DNA from: CAYWTX01 sp964461295
GTDB taxonomy: Bacteria; Planctomycetota; Phycisphaerae; SM23-33
Length of the DNA: 7,516 bases
Reading direction: 5' to 3'
Assembly: GCA_964461295.1 (NCBI GenBank)
Contig: CAYWTX010000097.1
Location: forward strand, 1 to 7,516
This document shows, piece by piece, positions 1 to 5,942 of the stretch (within the stretch, counting starts at the first letter, position 1; each line of letters begins with the position of its first letter). The notes beneath the pieces were generated by a model. The model worked only from the letters and a program-made list of their open reading frames with translations, ran no database searches and had not been told where the DNA came from. A program made the translations under genes and the position numbers.

Positions 1-854
1 TCGGCCGCCGCGCCGGCCGCGGCAATCGGCTCAGCCACGCCCTTGTCGTTCATCGTCGTGCGGATGCCCAGCCTCACCGTGCCGGCCTGGTTGGCGATCC
101 CCTTGGCCTTCACCATGTTCGCCGCCATCGCGTCCGGCGACGGGAACGGGTCGGCCAGCGCCTTCATCAGCGCCTCCTGCCGCGCCATCAGGGCATTGAG
201 CCCCTGGCCCTCCGCGCACAGCCGCAGCCCCACGGGGTCCAGCACCAGCCCCTTCGTCCTGTCCAGCAGTTGCTTCTGCGCCTCGCCCAACGCCAGCGCG
301 TCTTTGCGGGCGACCGCCAGCTTCTCCGCCACCGGCCCGCCGAAGGCGATCAGCTTCGACTGCCGCTCCAGGACCTTCTGCTGCTTGATGATCACCTGGA
401 GCGCGTCGATCAGCCCGGCCAGGTCCTCCAACTTGATCAGCATGGTCTCCAGGTCGTCGGAGGCCCCGCGCAGGATCTCCAGCACGTCGCGAAGCCGCCG
501 CACCACCATCGCCTGCGTCGTGTCCGCCGGGACCATCAGCCCCTGATCCAGCAACTGGATCACCTTGCTCATGTCCTCGGCGATGAACGCCTCGCGAGCC
601 CGCTGGGCCGCCGTCGCCAGCACCCGCGCCGTCTGCGGGTCCGTCTTCTCCAGCTTCGACGACACGTCGTCGATCGATTTCAGCAGCTCCAACCACTGTT
701 CCCTGGCGTCCTGCTGGATCGCCTTGACTCGCTGAATGCTCTTGGGCGAAGGCTTGCTCGTCGCCGGGCGCGTCGCCGGTTCCTGCGCGGGCGCCCACCC
801 CGCGCACACCGCCAGCACCGCCGCCGCGGCCAGTTGCCGTATTTTCCTTCGCAT
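1..854 (-). CDS. Exported alpha-helical protein of unknown function (3' end outside window)
   Basis: Translating from ATG 854 gives 284 complete codons with no stop before the window edge, so the C-terminus is missing. I do not recognise a named family. The N-terminus is a clear signal peptide: MRRKIRQ, then the Ala/Val/Leu core LAAAAVLAVCAGW, then APA-Q (cleavage probably after residue 23). A Thr/Pro linker follows (EPATRPATSKPSPKS, 25-39). From about 40 to at least 205 the sequence is almost all amphipathic helix, probably coiled coil: QWLELLKSIDDVSSKLEK (53-70), VVRRLRDVLEILRG (117-130), LETMLIKLEDLAGLIDALQ (135-153) and KQQKVLERQSKL (157-168). The only visible Cys are in the signal core (17) and in RLCAEG. 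The helical style resembles the C-terminus of the DUF4175-like protein encoded upstream, and small helical exported proteins occur beside such genes in planctomycetes, so a partner role is plausible. GAGG lies 6 nt before the start. The gene is certain from codon use and translation; the function is unknown. Confidence 0.8.
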   Translation of the reverse strand, partial: MRRKIRQLAAAAVLAVCAGWAPAQEPATRPATSKPSPKSIQRVKAIQQDAREQWLELLKSIDDVSSKLEKTDPQTARVLATAAQRAREAFIAEDMSKVIQLLDQGLMVPADTTQAMVVRRLRDVLEILRGASDDLETMLIKLEDLAGLIDALQVIIKQQKVLERQSKLIAFGGPVAEKLAVARKDALALGEAQKQLLDRTKGLVLDPVGLRLCAEGQGLNALMARQEALMKALADPFPSPDAMAANMVKAKGIANQAGTVRLGIRTTMNDKGVAEPIAAAGAAA

Positions 855-860
855 GGCTTG

Positions 861-864
861 CCTC
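861..864 (-). promoter_or_regulatory. Ribosome binding site of the last gene
   Basis: GAGG on the minus strand sits 6 nt upstream of ATG 854, an ideal spacing, inside the 23-nt gap after the heparinase-like gene. It supports both the start codon and translation as part of the same transcript. Confidence 0.6.
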
Positions 865-877
865 GCTGGAATGCCGC

Positions 878-3265
878 TTACTTTCCGAACACGATCCGCT
901 CGCCGTCGAAGGAGACCGTCTGCTCGCCGATGGCGACCTTCGTCTCCATGCCCGCGCCCTCCACCTTCATCGCCGGGGCCGCGCCCCGCTGGGCTGTGAA
1001 CACCAGGAAGTGGTGATCCGCCGCCGGCGCCGGCCCGCGGACCGGTGGGCCGGGCGAAACGATCCGCCCGGCCAGGTTTACGCCCGCCGCCTCGCCCAGC
1101 ACGAACGACCGGTCCCTCTGCCACACCACCTCGCGCCCGCCGAAACTCCACCGCGTGTTCGCCGGGGCCTCGTAGCGGTCGAGGACCACGAACAGCGCCG
1201 GCCGGCCGCTGGCACCCGTGTAGTCCACGGCAAAGTACCGCTTGCACCGAATCTTCACGTCCTGGTACAGCCCCGGCGCGTGAAGGAACCGGTTCACGTC
1301 CGGCTTCTTCAGCAACTCGGCGTCAATCTCCGGCTCCTCGTTGGTCCGCTGCCGCAGCGTCTGGACGGCGTAGGTCGTGTCCGTCACCTCCCGCCGCGGC
1401 GGCCGCCACGTCGCCAGCACGTCCTTCATGTACATCGCGTCCAGCGCCGCCGAGAGCGCGTACTGCCCCGGCCGCGGCGACTCGAACCGCAGCGTGCGCC
1501 CGCCGAAATACCGGTTCTGCGGCGGCAAGCCCACCACGCCGGCGAACAACTCCTGCCCCAGGCCGCGGATGCTGATCAGCCCGGCCGCCGTCGCCTGCGG
1601 CGGCTCCTTCGGCGCCCGCTTGCCTTGTGCCGTCGGTGCGCCCAACTCCACGCCCCTCTGCCAGCCGCTGCGCAGATGCACCACCGTCACGAAGTCGTTG
1701 CCGTCTCTCCACGCGCCGCGGAACACGTGATGCCCATGCACCATGTCCGACGCCGAAAGCGGCAGCGCCGTCTCCGCCGCCCTCGCCGGCACGTCGAACG
1801 GGTAGTTCATCAGCGCGTACGCCGCGTGGTACGGATACACGCAGTCGAATGTCTTCCGCCCCGCCAGCCCCGCGTCGCGGTCCAGGCACCACTTCATGCA
1901 CCCCAGCAGGTCCGCCGGGACCGTCGCGATTCCCATCGGCCACAACCCGCCCTGGTCGCCTGACAGCGACGAAACGCCCAGGTCCAGCCCGTCCGACATC
2001 GGCTGCGCCGACGCCTCGATCACTCGCCCGGCCAGGAGCATTCGGCAGGCCGCGCTCAGGTCGCGCCCGCGCGCCACGCGGTTGGCGTGCAGGAATTGCA
2101 GCACGCCGCAGGCCAGTGCGCGGTTCCGCGCCGCGGGATACTCGCTGCCGGCGCCCGACTCGCCCACCCCCGCCCGCAGGTAGTGCAGCACGCTTCGCTC
2201 GGCGAGGTCCGCCAGACCGGCCGCTTCGGCGATCGCCTTGCCGGAGGCGTCCTTCTCGTCGGCCAGCGCCATCGCCGCCAGGCCCACGGCCGCCATCCGC
2301 ATGGCGTTCCGCCCGCTCCAGGGCGCTGGGTTCATGCCCTCCATCACCACCCCTTCCTGCACGCCGCGGGCCAGGTCGTTCATCGTCGTTCGCAGGTATG
2401 CGGCGACTTGCCCGCGGAACTCCGCGTCCCACGCGTCGCGGCACAGGTCGTACGCCAGGGCCAGCCCCACCAGCCGCGGGGCCAGGTTCGCGTCCGGCGT
2501 CTCCGCCGGCAGCGGCTTGCGGACCACGTGCTCCAGGAGGATCCCTCGCGCCCGCTCCGGCCCCCGCGCGTCGCCCGCCAGGTGATACAGTACGCCGGCG
2601 TTCACGGCCGCCCACGACCGACGCGGCTCGTCCATCTGGGCCGCCTCCCGAAGCGGCGCGCTGGTCAGCATCGCCGTCATCGCCTTGCCTTCCGGCGTCT
2701 GCGCCCGCGCCTTCAGCATCGGCAGGTCGCCCTTGCGGAAGATCAGCCGCGGGTGCTCGCCCGTCTGCGGCGCCGCAAAACCGCTCACCGGCTGCACCAC
2801 GCCGGCCGAGAGCGTCCCCGCGGCCGCGCCCCGCACCGGCTTGCCCAGGAACGTGCCGCTGTACGTCCCGCTGAAGCGGTCGCCGTCCCGCGCCAGATCG
2901 AGCACGTACTGCGCCTCGCCGCCGGGCGCCGTCGCGTCGTCCGCGACGGCCAGCCGCACCGTGATCTTCGCCGCCTTGTCGCCCAGCTCGCCGCCGGTCG
3001 CCACGCCGCGATGCTGCGCGCGGTTGAACCATGCCGCGAAACCCCACACTTCCTTGTCCACCTGCCCGCCGCGAACGGTGAAATCCAGCTGCATGTCCAC
3101 CGGCGCGCTGACCGGCTTGCCGTCCGCCACGGCCGGCGCCTCGCCCGCCCCGGCGGACAGCACAATGCTCATGCCGCCGCCCGCGGCGCCCGCGGCGCCG
3201 GCCAGCGCACACAGGACCGCCGCCGCGGCAAGGCTCGTCCAAGATGCGCATCCGGTTCTCACCAT
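878..3265 (-). CDS. Exported heparinase II/III-like (alginate-lyase-fold) protein, possibly inactive
   Basis: This 795-residue protein starts at ATG 3265 (GTGGAG 4 nt upstream, signal peptide directly after) and ends at TAA. Residues 1-28 are a signal peptide (Arg3, then an Ala/Leu-rich core ending AGAAGAA), so the product is exported. Residues about 33-155 form a Gly-rich beta domain (LDFTVRGG, FSGTYSGTFLGKPV) of unknown family. HPRLIFRKGDLPMLKARA (171-188) opens the alpha/alpha-toroid, as in heparinase II/III and related lyases. Helical segments follow, including NAGVLYHLAGD (222-232), LALAYDLCRDAWD (268-280), NPAPWSGRNAMRM (312-324) and GSEYPAARNRA (373-383). A beta-sandwich begins near HHVFRGAWRDG (512-522). 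Where active relatives read H-x-D-x-G-S-F, this protein reads PQATAAGLIS (556-565), so the usual His/Asp pair is missing. It may bind rather than cleave a uronic-acid polymer. It lies 44 nt after the DUF4175-like gene and 23 nt before the next. The fold call is fairly secure; substrate and activity are unknown. Confidence 0.75.
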   Translation of the reverse strand: MVRTGCASWTSLAAAAVLCALAGAAGAAGGGMSIVLSAGAGEAPAVADGKPVSAPVDMQLDFTVRGGQVDKEVWGFAAWFNRAQHRGVATGGELGDKAAKITVRLAVADDATAPGGEAQYVLDLARDGDRFSGTYSGTFLGKPVRGAAAGTLSAGVVQPVSGFAAPQTGEHPRLIFRKGDLPMLKARAQTPEGKAMTAMLTSAPLREAAQMDEPRRSWAAVNAGVLYHLAGDARGPERARGILLEHVVRKPLPAETPDANLAPRLVGLALAYDLCRDAWDAEFRGQVAAYLRTTMNDLARGVQEGVVMEGMNPAPWSGRNAMRMAAVGLAAMALADEKDASGKAIAEAAGLADLAERSVLHYLRAGVGESGAGSEYPAARNRALACGVLQFLHANRVARGRDLSAACRMLLAGRVIEASAQPMSDGLDLGVSSLSGDQGGLWPMGIATVPADLLGCMKWCLDRDAGLAGRKTFDCVYPYHAAYALMNYPFDVPARAAETALPLSASDMVHGHHVFRGAWRDGNDFVTVVHLRSGWQRGVELGAPTAQGKRAPKEPPQATAAGLISIRGLGQELFAGVVGLPPQNRYFGGRTLRFESPRPGQYALSAALDAMYMKDVLATWRPPRREVTDTTYAVQTLRQRTNEEPEIDAELLKKPDVNRFLHAPGLYQDVKIRCKRYFAVDYTGASGRPALFVVLDRYEAPANTRWSFGGREVVWQRDRSFVLGEAAGVNLAGRIVSPGPPVRGPAPAADHHFLVFTAQRGAAPAMKVEGAGMETKVAIGEQTVSFDGERIVFGK

Positions 3266-3269
3266 GTTG

Positions 3270-3275
3270 CTCCAC
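3270..3275 (-). promoter_or_regulatory. Ribosome binding site of the heparinase-like gene
   Basis: GTGGAG on the minus strand lies 4 nt upstream of ATG 3265. The same hexamer precedes the start of the DUF4175-like gene. It supports ATG 3265 as the true start and argues against reading through from further upstream. Confidence 0.55.
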
Positions 3276-3278
3276 GTC

Positions 3279-3299
3279 GCGCGGGCCGCGCGCCCGCGC
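3279..3299 (-). promoter_or_regulatory. Perfect 8-bp G+C stem-loop between the DUF4175-like and heparinase-like genes
   Basis: The arms at 3279-3286 (GCGCGGGC on the plus strand) and 3292-3299 (GCCCGCGC) are exact inverted complements, separated by a 5-nt loop. The stem is all G:C. It occupies half of the 44-nt gap and ends four bases before the GTGGAG ribosome binding motif of the downstream gene. No U-tract follows in the transcript, so it is not a standard intrinsic terminator. It could slow ribosome loading, mark an RNA processing site or stabilise a processed end; chance in GC-rich DNA is also possible. Confidence 0.45.
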
Positions 3300-3309
3300 C
3301 GCGTTCCTC

Positions 3310-5925
3310 TCACGGCCGCGTCGTCGGCGCCGTCGCCGGACCCTTCGGACGCCGCTCGTATTCCAGCCCGGCCTTCACGGCCGTGGCTTTGTCCAGCACC
3401 AGCGCCGCCACGCGGGCCAGGTCCTGCGCCGTCTCGTACCTGGGCAGTTCGCCCAGGATGTCCCGCAGCTTCTTCAAGGCGATGTCCTCGGCCGCCAGCA
3501 CGTTGGTCAGGTGCTCCGACAGCATCGTGAGGCTCGTCACGCCGCCAGCCGCCTGCAAGTCCAGCCCCACCTTGTGCAGTTCGCTGGACAGCACCAGCCG
3601 CAGCGGCGCGATGAACTTCGCCGCCAGGTCCCGCCGCAAGCCTTCCGGGCCCACCCGGTTGTTGTTCATCTGTGCCAGCACGTCCTCCAACCGCGTCGCC
3701 ACGCCGCCGACCTGGTCGTTGATCTGCTGCTGCGTGTCGGCCGCCTCGGCCACCGTCTGCTTCGCCGCCGCCAGGCCGTCGGGCTTGCGCAACTGCTCGA
3801 TGGCGTTGTCCGTCCGCGTGCGGACACGGGCCATCTCCTCCACCGCCCGGCGAAGCTGGTCGCGCCCGTTCCGCAGCGACTCCAGCAACTCCTGCCACAT
3901 CTGGTCCTCCGCGATCACCTGCAACGCCACCACGTTGGAGTACGCGATGTTCGGGTTGTCAGGCCGCGAGTCGATCGCCACCGCCTGCAAGCGCAGCGTG
4001 TCGCCCACCAGCAACCCGCCGGCTGGGGCCGGCTGGGTCGCCGGGCCCGTCGTCGGCTGCGTCGTCGGCGCCTCCGCCCCGCCCGGGGCCGCCAGCGACC
4101 GCAGGTCCAGGCTTGCCGTCCCGGCCGGCGGCTCCCTCACCGGCGGGTCGTACAGCACCAGCGCCGGCAGGCGCGTCACGCGGTCCTGCGAGCTCACCAT
4201 CGACCACTCCACCGCCAACTCGTGCACCCCGTAGTCGTCGCTTGCCGTCAGCTTCAGCGGCACCAGCGCCTTGGGCGTCACGCGGCTGGCGATTCCCACC
4301 GCCGCCAACTGCACCCGCGGCGGCTGGTCCTGCGTCAGCAGGATCGTGTGGTACGCCGCCTGCGGGTTGGCGATGTTCTCGCTGTCCACCAGCGCCACGC
4401 CCAGCGGCACCGACGGCTTGGGCGGCGTCGGCGCCGCCAGCGTGAACTCCGCCGTCAGCCCCCGCGGACGCGACACGCCGTCGGGACCGGGCGCCTGCCG
4501 AATGCGGCACGCGTCGATCTTCCGCCCGTCCAGCGTCAGCTCCGCCGACAGCAGATCCTTCGTCGCCAAGGCCGACATCACGACGCGGCTGTCGGCCAGC
4601 ACCTCCAGGCCGCCCTGCGCCGTCATCGGCCGCGAGGGCTGGTTCGTGTACGCCGGCGGCGTCACGATGAAACTCACGTTCTGGAGTTGCGGCGGCTCGG
4701 CCACCTCCACCACGTACTCACCCGTGCGGTCGTCGCCGCCGGTCACGTACAGCCGGAACGTCTCGCTTAACTCCTCCGGCTCCAGCCGCTTCACGAACAC
4801 GTTGCCGCCCGCCACGCTTGCCCGCACCGTCTCGCTCCGCCCGCCCAGCGACGGGTAGTGCATGCGGAAGGTCACCTCGGCCGGCACCGACTTGTCCGCG
4901 TCGGCCACGACGGCCAGGTCCACCGCGCCGCCCCTGCCCACCCGCATGCGGTCGGGCATCGCCACCGCCACCGGCGTCACCGTCTCGCCCGGGCGCACCA
5001 CCGGCACGGGGTGCACGGCCTCGCCCGACCTGGCCAACTCCACGCTGTACTCCAGCGATCGCTCGCCGTGCAGCGTCACGTAGAAGCTCATCGACTCCCG
5101 CACCGGCGGCAGCGTCTTGACGTACCGGTTCCGCGCCCCCGCCGTGCACGCCACGGCCTCGTGGCGCCACCGCTGCGCGCCCGCCCGCCAGTGCACCACC
5201 GCGGCCGACGGCAGGTCCGGGCGATCCTCGGCCGTCACCGTCACCTCCAGCACCGCCTCCCGCTGCGCGACGATCTTGTGCACGTGCTGCACCCGCAACT
5301 GCGTCGCACGCGGATACGTCGCGTGCTGCCGCAGCAGCACCATCCGCTGGAACCACACGCCCAGCAACTCGCCCTGCAGCGCCGCCAGTCCGCCCGCCGC
5401 CGCCAACGCCAACGTCGCCCCCGCCGTCAGCCGCAGCACGCGGTCGGTCCGCACGCCGGCCGTGAAATCCAACCCCCCCGCCATCGCGCTGGCCTGCCGG
5501 GCGATCTCCGCCACCAGGTCACGCGACATCCCCGCCGCCTGCCGGCCCGTCGCCTTGCTGAACTGCAACGCGCTGATCAACCGGTCGCCCAGACCCGGAT
5601 GCGTCCGCTCCACCACCAGCGCCAACGCCTCGTCGGTCATCCGCACCATCTGCGGACGAATCACCCCGCGCCACAGCACCACCAGCACCGGCGCCAGGCA
5701 CGCCAGCGAAATCACCAGCCGCTGGCCCACGCTCATGTACTGGCGCATCAGCTTGAATACGCCGTAATCCACCACCAGGCTCGCCAACGCCGCCCCCAGC
5801 ACCACCAGCACCAGCCGCGCCAATCCCTCCGCCGCCAGCCGCCACCGCAACGCCGCGCGCAACGCCACCAGCTTCCGGCGAAGGGCCGGATCGAACCTCG
5901 GCGAAACGCCCACGCTTTGTGTCAC
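3310..5925 (-). CDS. DUF4175-like large inner-membrane protein with beta-sandwich repeats and helical C-terminus
   Basis: This 871-residue protein starts at GTG 5925, chosen because GGAG (5932-5935) lies 6 nt upstream; an in-frame GTG at 5937 would add four residues but has poorly spaced SD-like bases. Membrane helices are predicted at about 35-57, 70-89 and 164-183. Between the second and third is a cytoplasmic-type helical segment (ALALVVERTHPGLGDRLISA). The third helix is followed by W191-F-Q-R-M and a YPRATQL segment (204-210), matching the conserved W..R...L..(W/Y)PR.T.L pattern of DUF4175-like proteins. Several Ig-like beta domains fill about 205-670, including VTPPAYT (421-427), DQPPRV (533-538) and SDDYG (562-566), all hallmarks of this group. 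A Thr/Pro/Gln linker (620-632) interrupts the last beta domain. Residues about 673-855 are charged helices, probably coiled coil, and the protein ends TAPTTRP. It directly follows the GATase-like gene, the usual arrangement in planctomycete MoxR/Bat-type clusters. The biochemical function is unknown; a periplasm-facing envelope or scaffold role is inferred. Confidence 0.85.
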   Translation of the reverse strand: MTQSVGVSPRFDPALRRKLVALRAALRWRLAAEGLARLVLVVLGAALASLVVDYGVFKLMRQYMSVGQRLVISLACLAPVLVVLWRGVIRPQMVRMTDEALALVVERTHPGLGDRLISALQFSKATGRQAAGMSRDLVAEIARQASAMAGGLDFTAGVRTDRVLRLTAGATLALAAAGGLAALQGELLGVWFQRMVLLRQHATYPRATQLRVQHVHKIVAQREAVLEVTVTAEDRPDLPSAAVVHWRAGAQRWRHEAVACTAGARNRYVKTLPPVRESMSFYVTLHGERSLEYSVELARSGEAVHPVPVVRPGETVTPVAVAMPDRMRVGRGGAVDLAVVADADKSVPAEVTFRMHYPSLGGRSETVRASVAGGNVFVKRLEPEELSETFRLYVTGGDDRTGEYVVEVAEPPQLQNVSFIVTPPAYTNQPSRPMTAQGGLEVLADSRVVMSALATKDLLSAELTLDGRKIDACRIRQAPGPDGVSRPRGLTAEFTLAAPTPPKPSVPLGVALVDSENIANPQAAYHTILLTQDQPPRVQLAAVGIASRVTPKALVPLKLTASDDYGVHELAVEWSMVSSQDRVTRLPALVLYDPPVREPPAGTASLDLRSLAAPGGAEAPTTQPTTGPATQPAPAGGLLVGDTLRLQAVAIDSRPDNPNIAYSNVVALQVIAEDQMWQELLESLRNGRDQLRRAVEEMARVRTRTDNAIEQLRKPDGLAAAKQTVAEAADTQQQINDQVGGVATRLEDVLAQMNNNRVGPEGLRRDLAAKFIAPLRLVLSSELHKVGLDLQAAGGVTSLTMLSEHLTNVLAAEDIALKKLRDILGELPRYETAQDLARVAALVLDKATAVKAGLEYERRPKGPATAPTTRP
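4030..4068 (-). repeat. Thr-Thr-Gln-Pro type degenerate linker repeat inside the DUF4175-like gene
   Basis: The codons spell PTTQPTTGPATQP (residues 620-632), three degenerate copies of a P-x-T-(Q/G)-type unit. The block sits between two parts of what reads as one beta-sandwich domain (SLDLRSLAAPGG before, LLVGDTLRLQAVAID after), so it is probably an exposed loop or hinge. Similar TRP motifs end this protein (TAPTTRP) and follow the signal peptide of the protein encoded at 1-854. Confidence 0.6.
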
Positions 5926-5931
5926 TTCGGT

Positions 5932-5935
5932 CTCC
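5932..5935 (-). promoter_or_regulatory. Ribosome binding site choosing GTG 5925
   Basis: GGAG on the minus strand lies 6 nt before GTG 5925. The alternative GTG 5937 overlaps this motif and has only GAGAG (5940-5944) two bases upstream, which is too close. The site therefore favours the shorter start, 17 nt after the preceding stop codon. Confidence 0.5.
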
Positions 5936-5942
5936 ACCGCTC

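Noticed and set aside
31..807. Minus-strand frame of 258 codons
   Set aside because: Gly/Ala/Asp/Arg-rich shadow in a different frame from the signal-peptide-bearing gene starting at 854.
3279..3299. Intrinsic terminator between the second and third genes
   Set aside because: The stem is strong, but no run of U follows and the next gene's ribosome binding site starts four bases later.
878..3898. N-terminal extension giving a 1006-residue version of the heparinase-like protein
   Set aside because: The first 211 residues are an out-of-frame reading of the DUF4175-like gene, Gly/Ala/Arg-rich and without structure. A signal peptide and ribosome binding site mark ATG 3265 instead.
2087..4234. 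Long plus-strand frame of 715 codons
   Set aside because: It runs antisense to two well-supported genes, crosses their boundary, and is a His/Arg/Pro-rich composition typical of GC-bias shadows.
3244..4770. Long plus-strand frame of 508 codons
   Set aside because: Arg/His/Leu/Gln-rich, antisense to the DUF4175-like gene, with no recognisable domain.
5926..5942. Independent promoter for the DUF4175-like gene
   Set aside because: Only 17 nt separate the genes and no -35/-10-like pair could be picked out; co-transcription is simpler.
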